Shown here piece after piece: positions 8,869 through 16,665 of a stretch of 64,000 nt of DNA. A program made the translations under genes and the position numbers. Source of the DNA: Capnocytophaga leadbetteri (GTDB lineage Bacteria; Bacteroidota; Bacteroidia; Flavobacteriales; Flavobacteriaceae); contig NZ_QBKG01000010.1 in NCBI RefSeq assembly GCF_003054025.1, positions 1-64,000 on the forward strand, written 5' to 3'. Under the pieces are notes generated by a model. That model ran no database searches. It was not told where the DNA came from and was given only the letters and a program-made list of their open reading frames with translations. Within the stretch, counting starts at the first letter, position 1, and every line of letters begins with the position of its first letter.

Positions 8869-9582
8869 TTAGCCAATTATCCCCCTTATAACCTCAATGT
8901 TAGAAATAGGTCTTTTGCTTTCATCTAAAAAGCTCTCAGTTTTAAATGAGAAAGGTAGGGTAGTACCCAGTTCCTCAAAAACCGTACCCGAAAAATGTAC
9001 GTCAGTAAAACCAGCTGCTTTTATCTGTTCTATGCTTTTCGCATTGATACCGCCACCAGGCATAATAGTAGGTTGTCCGCCTCCTATGCGGTTTAATTCT
9101 TTTAGTAGGTCGAGCCCCTCTATAGCCGATTTTTTACCACCGGAAGTTAAAATACGATGCACCCCTAAACGTTTCAGGGTATGGATAGCAGCTATGGGGT
9201 CTGGAGCACAGTCGAAAGCGCGGTGGTAAATAAATTCCATAGTACCAGCAGCTTCCATTAGCTGAGCGGTACGCGCCTCGTCGATGGTATTATCGCGGCG
9301 CAATACACCTGTTACTACTCCTTGGCAACCCAATTCCCTGCAGAGAACAATATCACGCAACATTACGTCGAATTCCTCTTCAGTATAGGTAAAATCACCA
9401 CTGCGCGGACGTATCAGTACACAATTGCCTATACTCAATTCGTCCATTACTTTTTTTATGAGCCCATAACTGGGGGTAATGCCCCCTACGCCCAATTCGC
9501 TACATAATTCTATACGGGTAGCTCCCGCTATCTGTGCATTTCTTGCCGACTCAAATGAGCTAGCACATATTTCATAAATCAT
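8869..9582 (-). CDS. cutC: CutC family protein (copper homeostasis)
   Basis: 237 residues from ATG 9580-9582. The frame stays open upstream to 9654, but the consensus promoter at 9601-9630 lies inside that extension, so the shorter start is correct. The protein has the TIM-barrel pattern of CutC: EICASSFESARNAQIAGATRIELCSE-type opening (shown in part), GVGGITPSYGLI, IRPRSGDFTY, a GVVTGVL strand, HRAFD, LTSGGK and the final GGGIN...HFSGT block. CutC was linked to copper tolerance in Escherichia coli, although its biochemical role is unsettled. It is the first gene of the operon leading to murG and murC. Confidence 0.93.
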   Translation of the reverse strand: MIYEICASSFESARNAQIAGATRIELCSELGVGGITPSYGLIKKVMDELSIGNCVLIRPRSGDFTYTEEEFDVMLRDIVLCRELGCQGVVTGVLRRDNTIDEARTAQLMEAAGTMEFIYHRAFDCAPDPIAAIHTLKRLGVHRILTSGGKKSAIEGLDLLKELNRIGGGQPTIMPGGGINAKSIEQIKAAGFTDVHFSGTVFEELGTTLPFSFKTESFLDESKRPISNIEVIRGIIG

Positions 9583-9600
9583 CTTTGTTCTAATTTTTGG

Positions 9601-9630
9601 CAAAATTACAAAATAATTAGTAACCAACAA
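9601..9630 (-). promoter_or_regulatory. Promoter of the cutC-murC operon
   Basis: On the minus strand a -33 TTG (9630-9628) is followed after 19 bp by TAATTTTG (9608-9601), the Bacteroidota sigma-A pattern. It lies 18 bp before the cutC ATG and fixes that start. Confidence 0.8.
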
Positions 9631-9689
9631 AGAAAAAAGAATACCTATAGCCAATTACAGAAGCCTAATTTGTTCCGAGCCTTTGATGT

Positions 9690-9725
9690 GTATCTGTTCC
9701 TACTCGTACCACTCGTCCGAATAAA
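9690..9725. repeat. Degenerate pyrimidine-rich repeat, left flank of orphan gene
   Basis: The stretch contains TCCTACTCGTACCACTCG and then CGTCCGAATAA. A similar stretch with CGTCCGAACAA lies at 10392-10430, on the other side of the AT-rich gene 9745-10350 and in the same orientation. The match is short and imperfect, so this is only a possible boundary repeat. Confidence 0.35.
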
Positions 9726-9744
9726 CACTTCTAATAATGATGCA

Positions 9745-10350
9745 TTACCAAATAGTAAGAAAACCTTCTTCTGCTGAGATAGGAGAAATTTCTTTTATTT
9801 GTTGATTATGATTGCTAAATTTTCCTCCCCATCCTGTTATGATATTCCCTTTCAAATAGATATCAATAATTTTTGTGAAAAAGAAGGGATAATTCTCAAT
9901 TTTTGATTGGAAATAGACTTCTCTTAAAGTTGTAATAAAAACTTCTTTTAGAAATAGATTGGTATTTATATTATAAACAGAACCAAAATAAAGAGATTCA
10001 ATTTTAGAAAAATCAAATTTTTTATTTTTAATATAGTTTTTTACTATTAAATCGGTTACTCTATTCCAAGAATTATGTTCTTTTTTGTTGTGTAGAGATA
10101 AAAAAATCTGTCCTCTGAATCCAACTTCTATAAATAGATTTTCCAGAGTTACAAAACCTTTTATATCATTCCGATAAGATAACTGCTTTTCTACTTCATC
10201 TATTCCTGAAGAAAATTGATAATTAAAGGGTATATTGAAATTATTAACTTTTCCACAATTTCTAAACCATTTATTATCAATCAAACTTTCTGCCATTAAC
10301 TTCATTTCAGGTGTTAATTCTATTTTGTTGAATAATTTTGAAAAAAACAT
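9745..10350 (-). CDS. Hypothetical AT-rich orphan protein
   Basis: 201 residues; I do not recognise the family. There is no signal peptide or membrane segment. The sequence is rich in Phe, Ile, Asn and Lys (for example MFFSKLFNKIEL at the start and a Trp-rich end, GWGGKFSN). Base composition is clearly more AT-rich than the neighbouring cutC and cdd genes, with many AAA, ATA and TTT codons, which suggests recent acquisition. No consensus promoter is seen in front of it. Short similar repeats flank it on both sides (9690-9725 and 10392-10430) and an 11-bp tandem repeat lies at 10440-10472. Soluble orphans of this kind are often immunity or accessory proteins in Bacteroidota, but nothing here proves that. 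Confidence 0.7.
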   Translation of the reverse strand: MFFSKLFNKIELTPEMKLMAESLIDNKWFRNCGKVNNFNIPFNYQFSSGIDEVEKQLSYRNDIKGFVTLENLFIEVGFRGQIFLSLHNKKEHNSWNRVTDLIVKNYIKNKKFDFSKIESLYFGSVYNINTNLFLKEVFITTLREVYFQSKIENYPFFFTKIIDIYLKGNIITGWGGKFSNHNQQIKEISPISAEEGFLTIW

Positions 10351-10391
10351 AATTATTAGTATTAGTGATGTAAAACTCTTTTAATAACTTT

Positions 10392-10472
10392 TATCCCACC
10401 CGTCTCACCTGTCATATCCGTCCGAACAACCACCGGAGGATGAGCGAAGGATAAGCGAAGGATCACCGAAGA
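10392..10472. repeat. Repeat region with 11-bp tandem units
   Basis: After a CGTCCGAACAA stretch (10419-10429), three 11-bp units follow: ATGAGCGAAGG (10440-10450), ATAAGCGAAGG (10451-10461) and ATCACCGAAGA (10462-10472). The same units occur in the opposite orientation at 36913-36956. It lies between the orphan gene and the end of cdd. Confidence 0.7.
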
Positions 10473-10493
10473 ATTAGCACTCTTCTCTCGTCT

Positions 10494-10976
10494 CTACAAC
10501 AGGCTTCCGTCAAATAAAAAAGGTAGCAAATCCTTGATAGACTCAGTGCGAATGATAGACCCTTTAGCCCCCATAAAATAAACAGGAATAGGCTGTTGCT
10601 GTTTAGTTTCATACTCCGAAAGCGACTGACGACAGGCACCACAAGGCGAAACGGGTTGCCCTGTAGGGTCTTCAGCACTACCCGAAATAGCAATCATCTT
10701 TATAACCTCATCAGGGCATTGGGTCGATGCCTGATAAATAGCCACTCTCTCAGCGCACAGACCTGAGGGGAAAGCCGCATTTTCTTGGTTTGAACCGATA
10801 AAAATCTTACCATTACCTACTAATACAGCAGCTCCCACTTTGAATTTCGAATAAGGAGCGTAGGCGTTATGACGCGCTGCTACTGCTTCAGCCATAAGAG
10901 TTTGTGCCTCAGCAGGTAGGTCAGCGAGGCTTTCAAATATAGTGTATCTGATTTGTAATTGCTTTTCTGTTTTCAT
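10494..10976 (-). CDS. cdd: Cytidine deaminase
   Basis: 160 residues, the size of the homotetrameric zinc cytidine deaminases. The enzyme converts cytidine and deoxycytidine to uridine and deoxyuridine in pyrimidine salvage. The catalytic zinc site is complete: C74-A-E (Glu is the proton shuttle) and P111-C-G-A-C (two Cys ligands). The substrate loop AYAPYSKFKVGAAV is at 38-51. The gene is monocistronic with its own consensus promoter and is divergent from prfA. Confidence 0.95.
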   Translation of the reverse strand: MKTEKQLQIRYTIFESLADLPAEAQTLMAEAVAARHNAYAPYSKFKVGAAVLVGNGKIFIGSNQENAAFPSGLCAERVAIYQASTQCPDEVIKMIAISGSAEDPTGQPVSPCGACRQSLSEYETKQQQPIPVYFMGAKGSIIRTESIKDLLPFLFDGSLL

Positions 10977-10998
10977 AAAAAAGATTTTTTTTAGACGG

Positions 10999-11029
10999 CA
11001 AAGATAGTTAAATAATTAACAATTAGCAA
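10999..11029 (-). promoter_or_regulatory. Promoter of cdd
   Basis: Minus strand TTG (11029-11027), 20 bp, TATCTTTG (11006-10999), about 23 bp before the cdd start. It is back to back with the prfA promoter. Confidence 0.75.
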
Positions 11030-11069
11030 TTAATAATTAACAATTATAGAGGTATTTGTCATTTATCAT

Positions 11070-11099
11070 TTGTCATTTGCCATTAATTTACTATCTTTG
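11070..11099 (+). promoter_or_regulatory. Promoter of prfA
   Basis: TTG at 11070-11072, 19 bp, TATCTTTG at 11092-11099; 27 bp before the prfA ATG. Confidence 0.8.
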
Positions 11100-11126
11100 C
11101 ACCCTAAATAACAGAAAATAAACTAT

Positions 11127-12200
11127 ATGCTAGATAAATTAAACATTGTTAAACAGCGATTTGATGAGATTTCAGACCTGATTATTCAGCCTGATATCAT
11201 CGCCGACCAAAAACGCTATATCCAGCTTAACAAAGAGTATAAAGACCTTAAAGAGCTGATGGATAAGCGTGAAGAATACATCACCGTAACGGGGAATTTG
11301 AGCGAAGCAGAAGAAATTATAGCCGATGGTTCTGACCCCGAAATGGTAGAAATGGCTAAGCTGCAACTCGAAGAAAGCAAAGAACGCCTACCACAGCTCG
11401 AAGAGGAAATCAAATATATGCTTATCCCTAAAGACCCTGAAGACGCTAAAAATGCCGTGATGGAAATACGGGCAGGTACAGGGGGTGATGAGGCTTCTAT
11501 CTTTGCTGGTGACCTTTATCGTATGTACACAAAATACTGCCAAAGCAAGGGCTGGAGTACCTCAGTAATGGATTTCAACGAAGGTACAGCAGGAGGCTAT
11601 AAAGAGATTATTTTTGAGGTTACTGGCGATAATGTATATGGTACTTTGAAGTTTGAAGCAGGGGTACACCGTGTGCAACGCGTGCCACAGACCGAAACAC
11701 AAGGGCGTGTACACACTTCAGCAGCTACTGTTATTGTGCTTCCCGAGGCAGAAGAGTTTGATGTAGAGCTTGATATGGCTGATGTAAAGATTATTCGTAC
11801 TACTTCTACCGGACCTGGTGGACAGTCAGTTAATACTACCTACTCAGCTATACAATTGCAACACATCCCTACGGGTATAGAGGTGCGTTGCCAAGACGAA
11901 AAGTCACAGCATAAAAACCTCGATAAAGCCTTAAAAGTATTACGCTCTCGCCTTTATGAAATGGAGCTTGCTAAGAAAATGGAGGCTGACTCAGCACGCC
12001 GTAAGTCTATGGTATCAAGTGGTGACCGTTCGGCAAAGATACGTACTTACAACTATCCACAGGGGCGTGTTACCGACCACCGTATTGGGCTCACCCTCTA
12101 CGATTTGCAAAACGTTATCAATGGTGATGTACAGCGTCTTATTGATGAACTCCAACTTGCTGAAAATGCTGAGAAACTAAAAGAAGGAGATGTTTTTTAA
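11127..12200 (+). CDS. prfA: Peptide chain release factor 1
   Basis: 357 residues, full length. RF1 recognises UAA and UAG at the ribosomal A site and triggers release of the finished protein. The GGQ motif that reaches the peptidyl-transferase centre is present at about 231-233 in the block [14 protein letters not shown]. The N-terminal helical domain and the [11 protein letters not shown] segment near the C-terminus are typical. It is transcribed alone from a consensus promoter and ends at a bidirectional terminator shared with the convergent S9 peptidase. Confidence 0.95.
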   Translation: MLDKLNIVKQRFDEISDLIIQPDIIADQKRYIQLNKEYKDLKELMDKREEYITVTGNLSEAEEIIADGSDPEMVEMAKLQLEESKERLPQLEEEIKYMLIPKDPEDAKNAVMEIRAGTGGDEASIFAGDLYRMYTKYCQSKGWSTSVMDFNEGTAGGYKEIIFEVTGDNVYGTLKFEAGVHRVQRVPQTETQGRVHTSAATVIVLPEAEEFDVELDMADVKIIRTTSTGPGGQSVNTTYSAIQLQHIPTGIEVRCQDEKSQHKNLDKALKVLRSRLYEMELAKKMEADSARRKSMVSSGDRSAKIRTYNYPQGRVTDHRIGLTLYDLQNVINGDVQRLIDELQLAENAEKLKEGDVF

Positions 12201-12222
12201 TGATAAAATACAAATAGTAAAT

Positions 12223-12253
12223 AAAAAAAGCTGGTATCAAACCAGCTTTTTTT
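12223..12253. terminator. Bidirectional terminator between prfA and S9 peptidase
   Basis: Seven A, the GCTGGT / ACCAGC stem with a 5-nt loop (12236-12240), then seven T. The 13-bp perfect inverted repeat works on both strands between convergent genes. Confidence 0.88.
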
Positions 12254-12268
12254 ATTGTTTTATATTTA

Positions 12269-14185
12269 CTATTTAAGGGTTTCTTTTAGCCATTTGAAGA
12301 AAGTGCGCTGCCATAATAGTCCGTTTTGTGGTTGCAATACCCAATGGTTTTCATCAGGGAAGTATAAAAACTCACTTTTGATACCTCGCAATTGCGCAGC
12401 TGTAAAGGCTTGAAAACCTTGCTCTTCTGGTACGCGGTAGTCCTTGCCACCGTGAATGATAAGAATAGGAGTATCCCAATTATTTATCTTCTCGATAGGA
12501 TTAAACTCCTTATACGATTTTTGCGCTACGGCATTCTCTTTTTCCCAATAAGGGCCACCTATTTCGTGGTTGTTAAAGAAAAGCTCTTCGGTAGTACCAT
12601 ACATACTTTGCAAGTTAAATACCCCACAATGGGCGATAAAGCTCTTAAATCGTTTTTGATGAATACCGGCTAAATAGTAGATAGAATAACCACCATAACT
12701 AGCCCCTACAGCCCCTAAACGGTCTTTATCTACATAAGGTTCTTTAGCCATATCATCAATAGCTGATAAGTAATCGCGCATAGGTTGTCCGCCCCAATCC
12801 CCACTGATTTGGGCATTCCATTCTACGCCAAACCCTGGCAAGCCACGTCTGTTAGGAGCAATTACTATATAGCCTTGCGATGCCATTAGTTGGAAGTTCC
12901 AACGGAAACTATAAAACTGGCTTACAATTGATTGTGGCCCCCCTTGGCAGTAGAGTAGGGTAGGGTATTTCTTATTAGGGTCGAAATCAGGAGGGTAAAT
13001 CACCCAAGCGTGCATATCCTTGCCATCAGTAGTCTTAATAATACGTTCTTTTATAGGACATTGTGCTATTTGTCGGTAGGCTTCGTCATTGAAGTGCGAG
13101 AGCTGTGTGAGGGATAGAAACCCTTTTTTCTTCTCTTTCAGATTGATGGTATACACTTCGCTAGCGTGGTTCATATCATTGCGCATTATCACTAATAGGT
13201 TACCACTTTGTCCTACTATACTACCCACATCATATACCCCTTTAGTAAGTTGCTTAGGGGTAGTATCTTTGCCATAAACATCTATTACGAACAGCTGTTC
13301 GGTGCCCTGAGTAGGAACTATTAGGTAAATGTGTTTGCCGTCATTGCTCCAGCGGTAGCTGAATACCGTGTTATCCCATTGTGCAGTAAGATTGATGCGC
13401 TTGTCATCTTTTAATATATACAAGTCATTCTTGTCAGATTCATTCCCATCGTGTGCCATACTTAGCCACGCTAGTACACCTTCTTTACTATACTGTGGGT
13501 TGGTGTCGTACCCCATCATTCCCTCAGTTAAGTTTTGGGTTTTCATTGTTTTGAGGTCATACTCGTATATGTCGGTATTAGTACTGAGCACATACTCTGT
13601 GCCTGCTTTAGCTTTGGTTACAAACAGTACTTTCTGTCCATCAGGACTCCATATATAGTCTTCGTCCCCTCCAAAAGGCACTTGCGGACAATAGAATGGC
13701 TGTCCCTCCATTAAATCTCTTTGGTTGCCTTCGGCATCTTCTATAAACACGTGGTTGTATTTGCCCTCATTCCACGTATCCCAATGGCGATGGTCTAAAC
13801 TACTGTATAGCCTCCCTGATGATTTTTCTAAGTCAGCATAGAAGTCTTTGCCTAATACAGGGACCACTTTTACTTCTTTATGTATGAGTTTTACCAAACT
13901 CTCTTTTTCGTTAGGGTTGTACTTGGCAGTAGCACGCTCTACTTCCTCCTCACTTATTGGTATGGGTACGCCTCCTTTTACAGCTAATTTGTAGTATTCT
14001 TTGCTAAAGGTATTTTCTGCTACATTAGGGGTACTCACGCTTAGAAGTACGTATTGTGCATCGGGGCTGAGCCCTACTGCACTTACGCGGTGTAGTTGCC
14101 ATAGCTTTTCGGGAGTAAGTGGTTGTTGCGCTTGTAGGCCATTAAGTGTCATAATAGTAGCTAAGGTAATAAGATGTTTTTTCAT
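12269..14185 (-). CDS. S9 family prolyl oligopeptidase-type peptidase, secreted
   Basis: 638 residues with a signal peptide (hydrophobic 5-17, ending GLQAQ), so it acts in the periplasm or at the surface. The N-terminal two thirds form a WD40/PD40-like propeller with blades such as WSPDGQKVLFVTKA. The C-terminal alpha/beta-hydrolase domain (about 390-638) carries the catalytic triad: Ser in GASYGG (about 495), Asp in HGGKDYRVPEEQG (about 578) and His in ENHWV (about 613). Family members cleave peptides after proline or alanine, which suits an asaccharolytic or peptide-using lifestyle. The gene starts 1 bp after the stop of the upstream acyltransferase, so the two are in one operon. Confidence 0.92.
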   Translation of the reverse strand: MKKHLITLATIMTLNGLQAQQPLTPEKLWQLHRVSAVGLSPDAQYVLLSVSTPNVAENTFSKEYYKLAVKGGVPIPISEEEVERATAKYNPNEKESLVKLIHKEVKVVPVLGKDFYADLEKSSGRLYSSLDHRHWDTWNEGKYNHVFIEDAEGNQRDLMEGQPFYCPQVPFGGDEDYIWSPDGQKVLFVTKAKAGTEYVLSTNTDIYEYDLKTMKTQNLTEGMMGYDTNPQYSKEGVLAWLSMAHDGNESDKNDLYILKDDKRINLTAQWDNTVFSYRWSNDGKHIYLIVPTQGTEQLFVIDVYGKDTTPKQLTKGVYDVGSIVGQSGNLLVIMRNDMNHASEVYTINLKEKKKGFLSLTQLSHFNDEAYRQIAQCPIKERIIKTTDGKDMHAWVIYPPDFDPNKKYPTLLYCQGGPQSIVSQFYSFRWNFQLMASQGYIVIAPNRRGLPGFGVEWNAQISGDWGGQPMRDYLSAIDDMAKEPYVDKDRLGAVGASYGGYSIYYLAGIHQKRFKSFIAHCGVFNLQSMYGTTEELFFNNHEIGGPYWEKENAVAQKSYKEFNPIEKINNWDTPILIIHGGKDYRVPEEQGFQAFTAAQLRGIKSEFLYFPDENHWVLQPQNGLLWQRTFFKWLKETLK

Positions 14186-14186
14186 A

Positions 14187-15317
14187 TTATTTATTGTATT
14201 GACGGCTAAATACTAATTTCATAATAAACTGATAACTCTCTACCAAAAATGCTCTGATTTCTTTTAATACAAAGCCAATACCTGATTTAATAACAGGTTT
14301 TACACGGTTATAGATAAAAGAAAGCCACACACATACCGCTATAAAAGCAGGAGCTCCTAATACCACTTGGTAAGGTTTTAGACTACCACCAAAGTGCTGT
14401 AAAAGCCCATGAGAAGTAATACTGCCGTAGAGTACAAAGCAGTGTATCACATAGATAGAAAGGGTATTTTGCCCAATAGTTTTGATGAGTTTAGAGGTTA
14501 TCACATTGCGCATAAGGGCAAAAAATCCAAAGACTAACAATACATTGCCTAGGCGTAGGTAGGCAAAGTCCTCCATTAGCCGTGCAAAGAAAGTAGCGTG
14601 GTTGATGTAATACAATTGTTCTACTATATAATGCGAAGCCCACAACAAGAAAGCCCCTACTGTTAAGAATAGCAGGATAGCGTTACGGTACAAATGAGGG
14701 TGCGCTTTATAACGCTGAAATAGATAGCCCATAAAACCCCCAAAAGCTACATAGCCAAACCACGGAAAGATAGGAAAGAAGCTGCCGTGTGCTCTGGTGA
14801 AATAGTTAGCAATAGGTAAAGGTAAAAAATCAAAAGTGAGGCTTTTGTAGAAAGGCTCGAAAGTAAAAGCCAATAGGGTAGTGCTGAGCAGTATGGTAGG
14901 CATTACCCACGCCTTGCGGTTATACGATAACAAGTAAGTGGTGATGAGCAGCAAGAGCGAAAGCCCTATGCAGTGCAATACATCTACACTTTGGAAGCTC
15001 ATACGCAAGAAGTAGGCTATACCGATGAGCATCAAGCCGCGCCTGATACCTTTCTTCACACGCGGATTTTGCCAGCCTATTTTGGTAGCATCGCTCTCTT
15101 TTACTAATAAGAAAGTGAAGATAAAGCCCGAAACGGTGAAGAAAACAGGGGCAGTGATACCGGTGCAATAGTGCCAAAGCCAGTAGATAAAATTATTATC
15201 ATCGCGATAACGATCGGCTAAAAGCCCCCCTACAAAGTGCCCTTGTAGCATCATACAGATAGCAAAAGCACGAATTACATCTATAAAGTCAAGTCTGAAT
15301 TTTTTTACGTTTTCCAT
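14187..15317 (-). CDS. DUF1624/heparan-alpha-glucosaminide acetyltransferase-like membrane protein
   Basis: 376 residues with about ten hydrophobic segments. The opening DFIDVIRAFAICMMLQGHF, followed by a TAPVFFTVSGFIF segment, is the pattern of membrane acyltransferases of the heparan-alpha-glucosaminide N-acetyltransferase / DUF1624 group, in which the His of the QGH motif is the likely catalytic residue. Substrate is unknown; bacterial relatives probably modify envelope sugars. It is the first gene of a two-gene operon with the S9 peptidase and has its own consensus promoter. A different acyltransferase-3-like family is the main alternative. Confidence 0.75.
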   Translation of the reverse strand: MENVKKFRLDFIDVIRAFAICMMLQGHFVGGLLADRYRDDNNFIYWLWHYCTGITAPVFFTVSGFIFTFLLVKESDATKIGWQNPRVKKGIRRGLMLIGIAYFLRMSFQSVDVLHCIGLSLLLLITTYLLSYNRKAWVMPTILLSTTLLAFTFEPFYKSLTFDFLPLPIANYFTRAHGSFFPIFPWFGYVAFGGFMGYLFQRYKAHPHLYRNAILLFLTVGAFLLWASHYIVEQLYYINHATFFARLMEDFAYLRLGNVLLVFGFFALMRNVITSKLIKTIGQNTLSIYVIHCFVLYGSITSHGLLQHFGGSLKPYQVVLGAPAFIAVCVWLSFIYNRVKPVIKSGIGFVLKEIRAFLVESYQFIMKLVFSRQYNK

Positions 15318-15341
15318 AAATCAATATGATCATTCACGCGG

Positions 15342-15372
15342 CAAAAGTACAAAACTATTCATAATAGACCAA
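15342..15372 (-). promoter_or_regulatory. Promoter of acyltransferase/S9 peptidase operon
   Basis: Minus strand TTG (15372-15370), 20 bp, TACTTTTG (15349-15342), 25 bp before the gene start. Confidence 0.75.
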
Positions 15373-15381
15373 TTATTATAT

Positions 15382-15424
15382 AAAAAAACTTTGCCAAAGT
15401 ACTGATACTCTGGCAAAGTGATAT
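15382..15424 (-). terminator. Terminator of the DUF4199 gene
   Basis: ACTTTGCCA (15389-15397) pairs with TGGCAAAGT (15411-15419), with an inner AGTA/TACT stem. On the minus strand a T-rich run follows (15388-15382). It sits just after the DUF4199 stop. Confidence 0.75.
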
Positions 15425-15440
15425 TTTTTGAGTCAATTTT

Positions 15441-15974
15441 TTAAAGAGCAGGGCTTGTTTTTTTCTTTATAGCTCCTATAATAGCCCCCAATACAAGCCC
15501 ACCTATACCCCCTGAAATAAGAGGTGAAAGGAAAGTCTTTAAGAGTGAAGGTTTGTGTTTAGCCATTTCATCTGTGAATATCTTTAATTGTTCTTCAGAT
15601 AAGCCCATAGCACTCATTTTTTGTTCGACAAGATCTATAGTTCTTTGGTAATAGTCAGGGTCTATTACGGTAGTGTAAAGTACTTGATAGAAAGCTAAAA
15701 TTACTCCAGCTATTAAGCCTACTACAGCCCCAACTTTGATAGCTTCGCCTACTGTTAAGAAGCCTCCATTTTCGTTCTTATACTGCTGAATAGCAGCAGC
15801 TATAAACCATACTGAGATGGCTATACTTATTACCGTAGTAAGCACACTCATACCAGTGCTACCTGAATACAGTAGCCCTGTAGCATATAGTAGTACTTGA
15901 TAGGCGATACCTATACCTCCTAATAAAAGTCCATTTTTAAGGACAATGTTTTTAAAATCTGCTTTTGTCTCCAT
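15441..15974 (-). CDS. DUF4199 domain membrane protein
   Basis: 177 residues matching the DUF4199 pattern of Bacteroidota: a short charged start, then KNGLLLGGIGIAYQV, a second and third membrane segment (about 40-60 and 80-103), a soluble loop of about 50 residues containing LVEQKMSAMGLSEEQL, and a last membrane segment (about 145-168) before a KKK end. Four transmembrane segments are expected. The function is unknown; in other flavobacteria it often sits near glycosyltransferases, but here it is transcribed alone with its own promoter and terminator. Confidence 0.85.
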   Translation of the reverse strand: METKADFKNIVLKNGLLLGGIGIAYQVLLYATGLLYSGSTGMSVLTTVISIAISVWFIAAAIQQYKNENGGFLTVGEAIKVGAVVGLIAGVILAFYQVLYTTVIDPDYYQRTIDLVEQKMSAMGLSEEQLKIFTDEMAKHKPSLLKTFLSPLISGGIGGLVLGAIIGAIKKKTSPAL

Positions 15975-16001
15975 AAGTGAATTATTTATTTGTTAATGGC
16001 A

Positions 16002-16031
16002 CAAAAATACAAAACGTTTTTTAAATAGCAA
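16002..16031 (-). promoter_or_regulatory. Promoter of the DUF4199 gene
   Basis: Minus strand TTG (16031-16029), 19 bp, TATTTTTG (16009-16002), 27 bp before the start codon. Confidence 0.75.
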
Positions 16032-16041
16032 GTAAATGAGC

Positions 16042-16076
16042 AAAAAAATACCACGCCTCTTTTTATAAGGCGTGGT
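16042..16076 (-). terminator. Terminator of mscL
   Basis: ACCACGCCT (16050-16058) pairs with AGGCGTGGT (16068-16076) around a 9-nt loop. On the minus strand the stem is followed by a seven-T run. It overlaps the promoter region of the next gene. Confidence 0.85.
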
Positions 16077-16127
16077 TTAAGTTAAAATGATATTGAAATG
16101 TGTTGTGTAGCGGTCACACGTTATTTC

Positions 16128-16505
16128 TTATTTATTTTTTAATAAATCTCTGATTTCAGCCAATAACTCTTCTTGAGTAGGACCTGCTGGTGCTGCTGGC
16201 GCTTCTTCTTGTTTCTTCTTTAGTTTGTTGATACCTTTTACAAGCATAAAAAGTACAAAAGCTACAAATAAGAAGTTGATAACAGCAGCAAGGAATTTAC
16301 CATAAGCTACCCCATTCCAGATTAGGGCATCCAATTTATCAACATTAGCAGCTTTTAAAGCTGGAGTTAATAATAGAGGAGTAATAACATCGCTTACTAA
16401 TGATGATACGATAGCACCAAAAGCAGCACCGATAATTACACCTATTGCTAAATCAACTACGTTGCCCTTTACGGCAAACTCTTTAAATTCTTTTAAAAAT
16501 CCCAT
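16128..16505 (-). CDS. mscL: Large-conductance mechanosensitive channel MscL
   Basis: 125 residues, a normal MscL length. MscL is a homopentameric inner-membrane channel that opens under high membrane tension and releases solutes after hypo-osmotic shock. The signature N-terminus [25 protein letters not shown] is recognisable (the amphipathic S1 helix and pore-lining TM1, about 1-45). TM2 lies at about 70-92, and the cytoplasmic C-terminal helix starts after [14 protein letters not shown]. It is monocistronic, with its own promoter and terminator. Confidence 0.96.
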   Translation of the reverse strand: MGFLKEFKEFAVKGNVVDLAIGVIIGAAFGAIVSSLVSDVITPLLLTPALKAANVDKLDALIWNGVAYGKFLAAVINFLFVAFVLFMLVKGINKLKKKQEEAPAAPAGPTQEELLAEIRDLLKNK

Positions 16506-16546
16506 AATGATTTTAATTTTTAGTTTACTTGTTTAAAATTCAGGGG

Positions 16547-16576
16547 CAAAGATACTACTTTTTTTTTGAATAACAA
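16547..16576 (-). promoter_or_regulatory. Promoter of mscL
   Basis: Minus strand TTG (16576-16574), 19 bp, TATCTTTG (16554-16547). Confidence 0.8.
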
Positions 16577-16580
16577 AGAG

Positions 16581-16611
16581 AAAAGGGACGAATTTCACAA
16601 CTGTCCCTTTT
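16581..16611 (-). terminator. Terminator of hemN
   Basis: AAAAGGGAC (16581-16589) pairs with GTCCCTTTT (16603-16611) with a 13-nt loop; on the minus strand a T-rich end follows. It slightly overlaps the region upstream of the mscL promoter. Confidence 0.65.
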
Positions 16612-16665
16612 CAATCACTAACTAAAAAACTCAATCACTATACTTATTTTCAGTACTTTAGGGGT

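Noticed and set aside
9583-9654. Upstream extension of cutC
   Set aside because: It contains the promoter of cutC (9601-9630), so it cannot be translated from that transcript.
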